A DNA stretch of 64,000 nucleotides, taken from Mesorhizobium zhangyense. GTDB taxonomy: Bacteria; Pseudomonadota; Alphaproteobacteria; Rhizobiales; Rhizobiaceae. Every line of letters begins with the position of its first letter. Position 1 is the first letter of the stretch. Under the pieces are notes generated by a model. That model was not told where the DNA came from, made no database searches, and saw nothing but the letters and a program-made list of their open reading frames with translations. This document shows positions 34,056-42,010 of the stretch, one piece after another. The position numbers were made by a program, and so were the translations under genes. Where the stretch lies: contig NZ_JAAKZG010000019.1 in NCBI RefSeq assembly GCF_011045115.1, positions 18,675 through 82,674 on the forward strand, in the 5' to 3' direction.

Positions 34056-35902
34056 CGACGTCAACACTCAAGCCTGCGACGGATATCGACGGTCGGGCAA
34101 CCGAACCGCTGCTGGTTCCCCTGCTTACCGGCTACGCCCGCGTCGAATTTCTGGCCGGCGCCTGTGTCTGGCTTGCGGCACTCGTTTACTTCTGGACGTG
34201 GTGGATCGATCCCGCGCACTATCTTGGACTTTTCGGGTTTCTCGCGGTTTCGCTGCCGCTTGCCTGGGTCACGTTTTTGCCGGGCTATTTCCTTGCCATC
34301 TTCTATCGCGCCCGCAAGCCAGGCGGCCCGCTTCGTCTGCCGGCCGGCAGTCGCGTCGCGATGGTCGTAACCAAGGCGCCTTCGGAACCGTTTTCGGTGG
34401 TGGCTGTGACGCTGAAGGCGATGCTCGCACAGGATGTGCCCCACCACACCTGGCTTGCCGACGAGGATCCCTCGACTGAGACCCTCAACTGGTGCCGGCA
34501 GCATGGCGTCCTCGTTTCGACGCGCAAGGGCAGGACCGACTATCACCGCGCCACCTGGCCGCGTCGCACCCGCTGCAAGGAAGGCAACCTTGCCTTCTTC
34601 TATGATCACTACGGCTATGAACTCTACGACTTCTGCGTCCAGCTCGATGCCGATCATGTCCCCGAGCCCGGCTATCTGCGCGAGATGCTGCGCCCGTTTG
34701 CCGACCCGGCAGTCGGTTATGTCTCCGCGCCCAGCATCTGTGACAGCAACGCTGCCGAAAGCTGGTCGGCGCGTGGACGCCTCTATGCCGAGGCCAGCAT
34801 GCACGGTTCGCTGCAGGCCGGCTACAATGGCGGCCTCGCTCCGCTCTGCATCGGATCGCATTATGCCGTCCGCACCGCGGCGCTGAAGGAAATCGGCGGC
34901 CTCGGGCCTGAGCTCGCCGAAGATCACTCGACCACGCTGATGATGAATGCCCATGGCTGGCACGGCGTTCATGCGCTGGACGCGATCGCCCATGGCGATG
35001 GCCCGCGCACTTTTGCCGATCTCGTCACCCAGGAGTTCCAGTGGTCGCGCAGCCTGGTCACGCTGCTTCTGCAATATTCTCCGGTCTATGTTCCGCGCCT
35101 GCCGCTGCGGCTGAAGCTCCAGTTCGTGTTTTCACAGTTCTGGTATCCGCTGTTCGCGCTCTTCATGGCGCTGATGTTCGCCTTGCCGATCGTGGCGCTG
35201 GTCCGCGGCGAGAATTTCGTCAGCGTTACCTATCCCGGCTTTCTCGCGCATTTCGCTCCGCTCTCCGCCATCCTGATCCTTCTGGCCTATCGCTGGCGGT
35301 CAAGCGGCTCGTTCCGGCCGGTCGATGCCAGGATCCTGAGCTGGGAGTTCATGCTCTTCCTCTTCGCGCGCTGGCCCTGGGCATTGGCCGGGACCATCGC
35401 TGCCATTCGTGACTGGCTGACAGGCTCCTTCGTGGATTTTCGCATCACGCCCAAGGGCACCTCGGAAGTCGATCCGTTGCCGCTGCGCGTCCTGGCACCC
35501 TACGGCTTTCTCTCGATCGCCTCGGTCGTGCCGGTGCTGCTGGTGAAGGATGCGAGCGACGCGCGCGGCTTCTACATCTTCGCGATCATCAATGCGGCAC
35601 TCTACGCAATATTGCTGCTGGTGATCGTGGTCCAACACTCTCGCGAAAACGTCGTCAGGGTTTCGCATCGTTCTTATCGGCCGGCGATGGCGGCAAGCCT
35701 CCTTTCGCTCTTCCTGCTGCCGGGTATCGCGACTGCCGAACGCGGTCTGGACGGCCTGGAATCTCTGGCATTCGGTTTCGGCCGCGTCAGCCTGTTTGAC
35801 GAGAAATATGCCGTCGCCGGCGCTGGAAATGGCGGCGAAGGTCTTCGCAAGATCACATTCAGACCCCGTTGGCTCAGCGATGAGCCGCGTTTCAACCACT
35901 AG
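34052..35902 (+). CDS. Membrane glycosyltransferase family 2 (cellulose synthase-like polysaccharide synthase)
   Basis: 616 residues. Two N-terminal membrane helices (about 32-50 and 58-85), a cytoplasmic GT2 domain about 95-345, then about six more helices. Processive-synthase motifs are readable: ADEDPSTETLNWC, DFCVQLDADHVPEPGYL (DxD), LAEDHSTTLMM for the catalytic Asp, and VTQEFQWSRSLVTLLLQY in place of the QxxRW box. A PilZ domain is not visible. A C-terminal tail of about 60 residues follows the last helix. The enzyme probably polymerises a nucleotide sugar and passes the chain through the inner membrane. The neighbours supply UDP-glucuronate, UDP-xylose and UDP-galactose, so the polymer may be acidic or a xylose-containing glycan. 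Confidence 0.85.
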   Translation: MTTSTLKPATDIDGRATEPLLVPLLTGYARVEFLAGACVWLAALVYFWTWWIDPAHYLGLFGFLAVSLPLAWVTFLPGYFLAIFYRARKPGGPLRLPAGSRVAMVVTKAPSEPFSVVAVTLKAMLAQDVPHHTWLADEDPSTETLNWCRQHGVLVSTRKGRTDYHRATWPRRTRCKEGNLAFFYDHYGYELYDFCVQLDADHVPEPGYLREMLRPFADPAVGYVSAPSICDSNAAESWSARGRLYAEASMHGSLQAGYNGGLAPLCIGSHYAVRTAALKEIGGLGPELAEDHSTTLMMNAHGWHGVHALDAIAHGDGPRTFADLVTQEFQWSRSLVTLLLQYSPVYVPRLPLRLKLQFVFSQFWYPLFALFMALMFALPIVALVRGENFVSVTYPGFLAHFAPLSAILILLAYRWRSSGSFRPVDARILSWEFMLFLFARWPWALAGTIAAIRDWLTGSFVDFRITPKGTSEVDPLPLRVLAPYGFLSIASVVPVLLVKDASDARGFYIFAIINAALYAILLLVIVVQHSRENVVRVSHRSYRPAMAASLLSLFLLPGIATAERGLDGLESLAFGFGRVSLFDEKYAVAGAGNGGEGLRKITFRPRWLSDEPRFNH

Positions 35903-35933
35903 ACCAGAAGTGCGCCAGGGAGCGCTGAAGATC

Positions 35934-37337
35934 ATGAAAATTGCAGTCATCGGAACCGGATATGTCGGTCTTGTCAGCGGAACCTGCTTTGCCGAATGGG
36001 GCAATACGGTCGTCTGCGTCGACAAGAATGCGGAAAAGATCGCACAGCTCAAGCAAGGCAAGCTGCCGATCTACGAGCCCGGCCTGGAAAAGCTCGTGCT
36101 TCGCAACCATGCGACCGGCCGCCTGGTCTTCACGACCAGCATCACCGAGGCGATGGCTGGCGCCGACGTCGTTTTCATCGCGGTCGGCACGCCGCCGCGG
36201 CCCGGCCATGGCGATGCCGATCTCTCCTTTGTCTACGGCGCGGCCAAGGAAATTGCGCAGGCAATGGAGAACCACGCGGTCGTCGTGGTCAAGTCGACCG
36301 TTCCGGTCGGCACAGGCGATGCGGTCGAAAAGATCATCGCAACCATTCGTCCCAAGGGCAGCTTCTCCGTCGCCTCGAACCCTGAATTCTTGCGCGAAGG
36401 ATCAGCAATCGACGATTTCCTGTTCCCGGACCGTGTCGTCATCGGCATCGAGGACGACGTGGCGCGGGAAAAGATGGCCGTGCTCTACGGCCCGCTGGCG
36501 GATGCAAAAACGCCCATCGTCATCACCCAGCGTCGCGCCGCCGAGCTGATCAAATATGCATCGAACGCGTTCCTGGCGACAAAGATTACCTTCATCAATG
36601 AACTTGCCGATCTTTGCGAGCAGGTCGGCACCGATGTCGGCGAATTGGCTCTCGGCATCGGGCTCGACCATCGCATCGGCAGGGCCTTCCTGAAAGCCGG
36701 GCCAGGTTATGGCGGCTCATGCTTCCCCAAGGACACGCTGGCGCTTCTGCGTACGGCCCAGGATTACGGCGTTGCTCTGCGCGTCGTCGAAGAAACCGTC
36801 GCCGCCAACGAGGCGCGCAAGCGCAGGATGGCGCTCAAGGTTCTCGATGCGGTTGGGGGCGATGTCGACGGCCTGACCATTGCGGTTCTCGGCCTGACCT
36901 TCAAGCCGGACACCGATGACATGCGCGAGGCGCCATCCCTGGCGCTGATCGAGACCTTGCAGCGCTTTGGCGCCAACATCCAGGCGCATGATCCGGTCGG
37001 GATGGAGAACGCGGCGCGCATCCTCGAGAACGTCGCGATGTTCGACGACCCCTACGAATGTGTCCGCAACGCGGACGCCGTCGTTGTCGTCACGGAATGG
37101 GAGAGCATCCGCCAGCTCGATCTCTATCGCCTCAAACAAGCGATGCGGTCTGCGATCATGATCGATCTTCGCAATGCGTTTGGGCGGGGCGCGGCACAGG
37201 CAGCCGGTTTTCATGTAACGAGTATCGGCCAGCCTGTGCCGCAGCTATCCGGCATCATCTCGGGCGATGTCCATGCGGCCTCCGATCATAGGCCGGTCTC
37301 GCATGCCGTATTGACCGGTACGGCGCGGGAGGGCTGA
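35934..37337 (+). CDS. UDP-glucose 6-dehydrogenase
   Basis: 467 residues. NAD-binding MKIAVIGTGYVGLVSGTCFA, substrate loop SNPEFLREGSAIDDF, central helix block RRAAELIKYASNAFLATKIT and the catalytic Cys263 in GYGGSCFPKD are intact; TFKPDTDDMREAPSLALIE starts the C-terminal NAD domain. About 30 C-terminal residues are extra. It oxidises UDP-glucose twice to UDP-glucuronate, which feeds the UXS encoded at 32020. The ATG at 35934, with AGGGAG upstream, matches the family start; the frame stays open into the GT2 gene. Only 4 nt separate its stop from the DUF995 gene. Confidence 0.93.
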   Translation: MKIAVIGTGYVGLVSGTCFAEWGNTVVCVDKNAEKIAQLKQGKLPIYEPGLEKLVLRNHATGRLVFTTSITEAMAGADVVFIAVGTPPRPGHGDADLSFVYGAAKEIAQAMENHAVVVVKSTVPVGTGDAVEKIIATIRPKGSFSVASNPEFLREGSAIDDFLFPDRVVIGIEDDVAREKMAVLYGPLADAKTPIVITQRRAAELIKYASNAFLATKITFINELADLCEQVGTDVGELALGIGLDHRIGRAFLKAGPGYGGSCFPKDTLALLRTAQDYGVALRVVEETVAANEARKRRMALKVLDAVGGDVDGLTIAVLGLTFKPDTDDMREAPSLALIETLQRFGANIQAHDPVGMENAARILENVAMFDDPYECVRNADAVVVVTEWESIRQLDLYRLKQAMRSAIMIDLRNAFGRGAAQAAGFHVTSIGQPVPQLSGIISGDVHAASDHRPVSHAVLTGTAREG

Positions 37338-37341
37338 CGCC

Positions 37342-37935
37342 ATGGCAACGTTCTTTCATTCAAACAGCAAAATGAAGGACCCCCGCCCACGCCGGCGTCT
37401 TGTCATCGGATCGGCGATGGTTTCGATCCTTGCTTTCGCCGGTGCGGCGCAGGCCGCCGGCAGCGAAGCCTCGGTCCCGCCGCATGATGCGCAGGTCATG
37501 ACCAGCGCGGAGCTTTACATGCTCTACCGCAACAAGTCGTGGCAGTGGAGCGACGGCGCGGGGCGGATGCAGTCCGATGGGCGCCGCTTCACCGCATGGG
37601 CAGGATCGGGCGACAAGGCCACTTGGGCGGAAGGACGCTGGACGCTCTCGGACAACGGCCAGCTCTGTTTCAAGGCGCAATGGCATTCCTTGTCCGGCGC
37701 AAGTCCGGCCACGACCTGTTTCAGCCATAAACGGGTCGGCGGCACGATCTATCAGAGGAGAGAGCCTGGGCAGGCCTGGTACGTCTTCAAGCATTCCACG
37801 CCCGCACAGGACGACGAATTCAACAAACTTGTGAGAGGCGATCTGGTCTCCTCGAAACTGCAGAAGATCAGACCCGCGATCAAGCCCGAAAAACCTCGTT
37901 TAGAGGCCAACATCAACTGGAGTATTCAGCCATGA
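37342..37935 (+). CDS. DUF995 family secreted protein 1
   Basis: 197 residues. A long signal peptide (about 1-38, with PRPRRR before the hydrophobic core and AQA-AG at the end) targets it to the periplasm. Residues about 50-155 match DUF995: TSAELYMLYRNKSWQWSDGA, RRFTAWAGSGDKATWAEGRW, LSDNGQLCFKAQWHSLSG, and a second Cys in ATTCFSHKRVGGTIYQRREP then YVFKH. The two Cys probably form a disulphide. DUF995 proteins are found mainly in rhizobia and have no known function. The gene overlaps the GH26-like gene by 4 nt, and a second DUF995 gene follows that. Confidence 0.8.
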   Translation: MATFFHSNSKMKDPRPRRRLVIGSAMVSILAFAGAAQAAGSEASVPPHDAQVMTSAELYMLYRNKSWQWSDGAGRMQSDGRRFTAWAGSGDKATWAEGRWTLSDNGQLCFKAQWHSLSGASPATTCFSHKRVGGTIYQRREPGQAWYVFKHSTPAQDDEFNKLVRGDLVSSKLQKIRPAIKPEKPRLEANINWSIQP

Positions 37936-38897
37936 GTAAGAGCAGAAAAAGCGCTTCACTGGTGATTGCGCTCTCATTCGCCTCGCTGGCCTTGTCAGGG
38001 GCAGTGCTGGCCGCGAGCAAGCCTCGCGGGCTTCCCGGCAGTGCCCCGCAGACAACAGGGCAGGCCACGGACAAGCGCCCGGTCATCACAAACACCTCAA
38101 TCGTCTTCGGTGCCTATGATCCGCATGGCGATTTCGGTGACGATCCGAATTCGAAGATCGAACATCTTTTCCTGCCGTGGGAGGACGTCGACCTCTCCAC
38201 GCTGGCCCTCGCAGACGAGTATGCCCTGCAGCGTGGTCGGTCACTCCTGATAACGGTCGAGCCATGGTCGTGGTCGGTCGACTGGCGCGTAACATCGGAC
38301 GAGCTTCTGAGGGGGATACTGGCTGGTCGCTACGACAGTTACATGGCGTCGGTCTGTTCGACGGCTGCCGATCTCAAGAGCCCGGTCACCATTCGCTGGG
38401 CCCAGGAAATGGACGAAACAAACAACCAGTTCACCTGGTCGCACTGGGAGCCGAAGAGTTATGTCGCGGCCTACCAGCGAATGATCACGGTATGCCGCAG
38501 CCATAACAAGACGGCGAAATACATGTGGTCACCCCTGGGGAACCCCGACATGGGTGATTTCTATCCCGGCGCCGACTATGTCGATGTCGTGGGCCTGACT
38601 GTCTTTGGCCTGCAGCAGTTCGACAAGGATCATTTCGGCAAGGACCGGACCTTCGCGGAGGCACTCGAACCCGGCTATCGCCTGGCCGAGGGCTACGGCA
38701 AGCCGATCGTGGTGGCCGAACTCGGTTACGAGGGCGACCAGGGCTATGTCCGCAACTGGGCCGAAAACGTCGCCAAGCCAAATGCCGACTTCCCGAAGCT
38801 TACGAGCGTTGTCTATTTCAACGATCGCGAGGTCTATCCGTGGCCGGGCAACTATGGCCGCCCGAACTGGCGGGTCGGCGGGCCGGCTGTGAATTAG
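37932..38897 (+). CDS. Secreted glycoside hydrolase, GH26-like
   Basis: 321 residues, signal peptide about 1-28 (VLA-ASKP). The TIM-barrel pattern fits family GH26 or a close relative: SIVFGAYDPHGDFGDDPN, LLITVEPWSWSVDWR, PVTIRWAQEMDETNNQF with the probable acid/base Glu159, YMWSPLGNPDMGDFYPGADY and KPIVVAELGYEGDQGYV with the probable nucleophile Glu263. Such enzymes cut beta-1,4-mannan or beta-1,3/1,4 glycans. In synthase-dependent polysaccharide operons a periplasmic hydrolase often trims or helps export the polymer, as BcsZ and PslG do. It overlaps the DUF995 gene upstream by 4 nt. The substrate is probably the polymer made by the GT2 protein. Confidence 0.78.
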   Translation: MSKSRKSASLVIALSFASLALSGAVLAASKPRGLPGSAPQTTGQATDKRPVITNTSIVFGAYDPHGDFGDDPNSKIEHLFLPWEDVDLSTLALADEYALQRGRSLLITVEPWSWSVDWRVTSDELLRGILAGRYDSYMASVCSTAADLKSPVTIRWAQEMDETNNQFTWSHWEPKSYVAAYQRMITVCRSHNKTAKYMWSPLGNPDMGDFYPGADYVDVVGLTVFGLQQFDKDHFGKDRTFAEALEPGYRLAEGYGKPIVVAELGYEGDQGYVRNWAENVAKPNADFPKLTSVVYFNDREVYPWPGNYGRPNWRVGGPAVN

Positions 38898-38931
38898 AGC
38901 GTCTCAATCAACTCAGGCAACGAGAACGATC

Positions 38932-39444
38932 ATGAAAAAGCTTTCAACAGTCATGGCGCTGGTGGCCATGGGCATGGGTTTTGCCATGCAGGGCGCAGCA
39001 GCGGTTCCAGGCAAGGACAGCGTGGCGGCTCAATCCGCCGCACCTCTTTCGACGCAAGAGGTTTATCGCCTCTACGCCAATAGGTCGTGGATTTGGAAGG
39101 ACGGCTCCGGCTATTTCCCGGCAAAGGAACGCCGTTTTGTCGCCTCGACCGGCGCAGGCAGCAAAGGTTCTTATGCAGTCGGGCGCTGGTTCATCATCGA
39201 TCCGGGTAAACTCTGCTTCGACGCCAAATGGTACGCCAAGGGCGGCGCTTCCTCGGCTTTGACCTGCTTCAGTCATCGCGAGAAGGACGGGGTTGTTTTC
39301 CAGAAGCGGGAGCCGGACGGCGACTGGTACGTCTTCAAGCATGCACGAGCGAAGGCAGGCGACGAGTACCGCAAGCTGCGTCCGGGCAACTATGTCGAGG
39401 CTCATTTCAAGCGGATCGAGGCGCGGCTGTCGGGCAGCAAATAG
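38932..39444 (+). CDS. DUF995 family secreted protein 2
   Basis: 170 residues, signal peptide about 1-24 (AAA-VPGK). Paralogue of the protein encoded at 37342, with the same order of blocks: STQEVYRLYANRSWIWKDGS, RRFVASTGAGSKGSYAVGRW, DPGKLCFDAKWYAKGGASSA, LTCFSHREKDGVVFQKREPD and WYVFKH. The Cys pair is conserved. It lies 34 nt after the GH26-like gene, so the two DUF995 proteins bracket the hydrolase. A role in polymer binding or in assembling the periplasmic stage of the machine is possible but not shown. Confidence 0.8.
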   Translation: MKKLSTVMALVAMGMGFAMQGAAAVPGKDSVAAQSAAPLSTQEVYRLYANRSWIWKDGSGYFPAKERRFVASTGAGSKGSYAVGRWFIIDPGKLCFDAKWYAKGGASSALTCFSHREKDGVVFQKREPDGDWYVFKHARAKAGDEYRKLRPGNYVEAHFKRIEARLSGSK

Positions 39445-39558
39445 GCCTTCGACAGAAATACTACTCTCCTGCCGTGCCGTATGACGGGATGTGCAGGAGA
39501 GCGTTGGGCTACTTGGATTTCGAGTGTTTGGAGTGACGGGGCAATGGGGGTGGTTTGG

Positions 39559-39747
39559 ATGGAAAGAGACCGGTCGAAAGGTCGCTGGACGCGTGAAGAA
39601 CTGAAGCAACTGAAGCAATTGGCTTCGAAGCGCGTCGATTTGAACGCGATAGCAAAGGAACTGGGAAGAACGCCCAGTGCTATCCGTACCAAGGCGACGC
39701 AGCGGGCTATTCCGCTCAAGGGCACAAAAAAGATCCGGCTCGTTTGA
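39559..39747 (+). CDS. Small SANT/Myb-like helix-turn-helix protein
   Basis: 62 residues: GRWTREELKQLKQLASKRVD, LNAIAKELGRTPSAIRTKAT, then a basic end. The W...L..L...I...L.RT..AI..KA pattern is that of a SANT/Myb-type or related helix-turn-helix, so it probably binds DNA. An ATG at 39544 adds five residues (MGVVW) and is an alternative; GGGGGTGG precedes the one chosen. It lies just after the polysaccharide cluster but is not clearly part of it. Confidence 0.55.
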   Translation: MERDRSKGRWTREELKQLKQLASKRVDLNAIAKELGRTPSAIRTKATQRAIPLKGTKKIRLV

Positions 39748-39849
39748 GCAGCATCTCTATGCCGCTCGCATGACGACAAGACCTGTTTCCTGATCGATCA
39801 ATATTCCGGGACCGCGACGGCCCAGCGCCGTCCGCAGTTCCAGTCCGGG

Positions 39850-40149
39850 CTATGATGCAGAGCCGCGGAGAAAACAGCTCGATGTCCGGCCAAATCCGCT
39901 TGGCGTGCAGATATAAGGTGCTCGGCCGGCATAGACGTCTCTGGACAGCTTGACGGGCAACACTCGCTTGCTCGCCTGCTCCTGAACTGCCGGCCTCTTC
40001 TCGATCAGAAGTTCAGGATAGCCGGAAGCATTGGATACCGATGATGTCGTGGCAGTCATGTCCGGCGATGATGTGCACCCAGCTGCCACTGCTGCAATAG
40101 CAGAGCAGAAAAATGCCATCCTCATCGAGCGGCGATTACGAGTTGCCAT
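39850..40149 (-). CDS. Small putative lipoprotein
   Basis: 99 residues from the start at 40149. The leader has a basic start (ATRNRRSMR) and the lipobox VAAGC, with the lipidated Cys at 25. The mature part is short, polar and basic (LLIEKRPAVQEQASKRVLPV), with a Cys pair near the end (YICTPSGFGRTSSC). The frame is open to 40203 but that extension spoils the signal. No family recognised. Confidence 0.6.
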   Translation of the reverse strand: MATRNRRSMRMAFFCSAIAAVAAGCTSSPDMTATTSSVSNASGYPELLIEKRPAVQEQASKRVLPVKLSRDVYAGRAPYICTPSGFGRTSSCFLRGSAS

Positions 40150-40389
40150 AAAATGTTCTTTGAAGTTGAACCAGGAATACTTGGATGCGTATGACAGAGA
40201 CATGATTATCTAATTCCCCCATAATTCTCACGATTATTCATACGCGAAACAAATTTCGGGGCATTTAAAGTGATGCGGAGAATACAAGGATTATTGGTAA
40301 CGGGAAGGTAGGGTTTGTAGAAAAGTCAGGTCGTGAACACCTTTCGATCAATCAAACCTGAAGTGCGGTGCCATTCGCTTGCAGAATAC

Positions 40390-40420
40390 AAAAACGGCCC
40401 GTCATGGACGGGCCGTTTTT
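40390..40420. terminator. Bidirectional rho-independent terminator of dctA
   Basis: A perfect 14-bp stem (AAAAACGGCCCGTC / GACGGGCCGTTTTT) with an ATG loop. It gives a U-run on either strand and lies 19 nt beyond the dctA stop on the minus strand. Confidence 0.88.
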
Positions 40421-40438
40421 CATTGGTTATGAACCGGT

Positions 40439-41773
40439 TTACTCGGCAGGCATCAATGCAGGTTCGGCAGATCGGCCGCCCTTGGTTGTGCCCAAGGCGA
40501 TGGCGAGCTTTTCGGTATCCAGCTCGTTTTCCCAGCGGGCGACGACGATGGTTGCCACCGCGTTGCCGACGAGATTGGTGAGCGCCCGGCATTCCGACAT
40601 GAAGCGGTCGATGCCGAGGATCAGCGCCATGCCGGCCACCGGCACGGATGGCACCACCGAGAGCGTTGCGGCGAGCGTGATGAAGCCGGCGCCGGTGATG
40701 CCGGCGGCACCCTTCGAGCTCAGCATCGCCACCAGCAGCAGCAGGATCTGGTCGGTCCAGGAAAGCGGGATATCCAGTGCCTGGGCGATGAACAGGGCTG
40801 CCATGGTCATGTAGATGTTGGTGCCGTCGAGATTGAAGGAATAGCCTGTCGGGATGACGAGGCCGACGACCGAGCGCTTGCAGCCGGCCTTTTCCATCTT
40901 GTCCATCAAGGCGGGCAGGGCCGCTTCTGACGATGACGTGCCGAGCACCAGCAGCAGCTCTTCCTTGATGTAGCGGATCAGCGCCAGGATCGAGAAGCCG
41001 TTGTAGCGGGCCACTGCACCCAGAACCACCAGCACGAAGAGAAGTGCGGTGAGGTAGAAGGTGGCGATCAGCATTGCGAGATTGGCGATCGAACCGATGC
41101 CGTATTTGCCGATGGTGAAGGCCATGGCGCCGAAGGCGCCGATCGGGGCGGCCTTCATCAAGATGGCGACGAGCTTGAACATCGGCGCCATCAGCGCATG
41201 CAGGAAGTCCGCGACCGGCTTGCCCTTGTCGCCGACCATGGCAAGCGCCAGGCCGAACAGAACCGAGAAGAACAGCACCTGAAGGATATCGCCTTCGGCG
41301 AATGCACCGACGATGGTGCTCGGAATGATGTTGCTCAGGAAGCCGGTGATGGTCTGCTCATGCGCCTTTTCGGCGTATGTCATGACTGCCTTGGGATCGA
41401 GCGAGGCGGGATCGATGTGCATGCCGGCCCCCGGCTGAACCACATTGGCGACGATGATGCCGATGATCAGCGCGAGCGTCGAGAAGGTAAGGAAATAGAG
41501 CATCGCCTTGCCGGCGACACGGCCGACTTTCTTCAGGTCGGTCATGCCGGCGATGCCGGTCGCGACCGTCAGGAAGATGACCGGCGCGATGATCATCTTG
41601 ACGAGCTTGATGAAAGCGTCGCCGAGCGGTTTCAACTGGGTGCCGAGTTCGGGATAGAAATGGCCGAGCAGGATGCCGGCAATGATGGCCGCGATGACCT
41701 GCACATAGAGATGCTTGTAGAAAGGCGTTGCGCCGCGCGGCTCGACAGCCGCGCCCGTTGGGGCTGCAATCAT
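40439..41773 (-). CDS. dctA: C4-dicarboxylate transport protein DctA
   Basis: 444 residues, full length for the dicarboxylate/cation symporter family. Eight or more membrane helices, with the family motifs [40 protein letters not shown] (serine-rich hairpin), [20 protein letters not shown] and [20 protein letters not shown]. DctA takes up succinate, fumarate and malate with protons or sodium, the main carbon source of rhizobia inside root nodules. GGAGG 6 nt before the ATG fixes the start. It is divergent from dctBD and has a sigma-54 promoter about 96-112 nt upstream, with DctD-like sites beyond. The terminator follows. Confidence 0.95.
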   Translation of the reverse strand: MIAAPTGAAVEPRGATPFYKHLYVQVIAAIIAGILLGHFYPELGTQLKPLGDAFIKLVKMIIAPVIFLTVATGIAGMTDLKKVGRVAGKAMLYFLTFSTLALIIGIIVANVVQPGAGMHIDPASLDPKAVMTYAEKAHEQTITGFLSNIIPSTIVGAFAEGDILQVLFFSVLFGLALAMVGDKGKPVADFLHALMAPMFKLVAILMKAAPIGAFGAMAFTIGKYGIGSIANLAMLIATFYLTALLFVLVVLGAVARYNGFSILALIRYIKEELLLVLGTSSSEAALPALMDKMEKAGCKRSVVGLVIPTGYSFNLDGTNIYMTMAALFIAQALDIPLSWTDQILLLLVAMLSSKGAAGITGAGFITLAATLSVVPSVPVAGMALILGIDRFMSECRALTNLVGNAVATIVVARWENELDTEKLAIALGTTKGGRSAEPALMPAE

Positions 41774-41868
41774 GATGTCCTCCGTTTTGGCTCAGCTCCG
41801 GATACGTTCCGGCCTCCCGAGCCCTCTAGCGTCAAGTCCAACGGGTCTGCCGTTGTTGAGGACTGATC

Positions 41869-41885
41869 AGCAAAGCCTGTGCCAG
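41869..41885 (-). promoter_or_regulatory. Sigma-54 (-24/-12) promoter of dctA
   Basis: On the minus strand: CTGGCACAGGCTTTGCT. The GG of TGGCAC and the GC of TTGC are separated by exactly 10 nt, as required for RpoN promoters. It implies a transcript start near 41858 and a leader of about 85 nt. Confidence 0.85.
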
Positions 41886-41957
41886 TTTTGGCGCGATTAT
41901 CTTACTCATTGATATTAAAAGATAAAATATTGAGAGGCGATTCTTGGGATGGCCGCC

Positions 41958-41977
41958 TTGTGCGAAGTGTCGCTCAA
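41958..41977. promoter_or_regulatory. DctD-like enhancer site, dctA-proximal (imperfect)
   Basis: TTGTGCGAAGTGTCGCTCAA, a 20-bp dyad of the form TTGTGC-N8-GCWCAA. Its centre is 33 bp (about three helical turns) from that of the perfect site at 41991, like the tandem low- and high-affinity DctD sites known upstream of rhizobial dctA. Confidence 0.65.
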
Positions 41978-41990
41978 TTTCGTTTGAGGT

Positions 41991-42010
41991 TTGTGCGAAA
42001 TTATGCACAA
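41991..42010. promoter_or_regulatory. DctD-like enhancer site, dctA-distal (perfect half-sites)
   Basis: TTGTGCGAAATTATGCACAA, with exact inverted half-sites TTGTGC and GCACAA. It lies about 140 bp upstream of the predicted dctA transcript start and overlaps the first codons of dctB, so binding here could also affect dctB. Confidence 0.7.

Noticed and set aside
34061..35074. Open minus-strand frame of about 340 codons opposite the GT2 gene
   Set aside because: No recognisable domain; it is the antisense shadow of a GC-rich coding region, as are similar minus-strand frames over the dctBD and sulfur genes.
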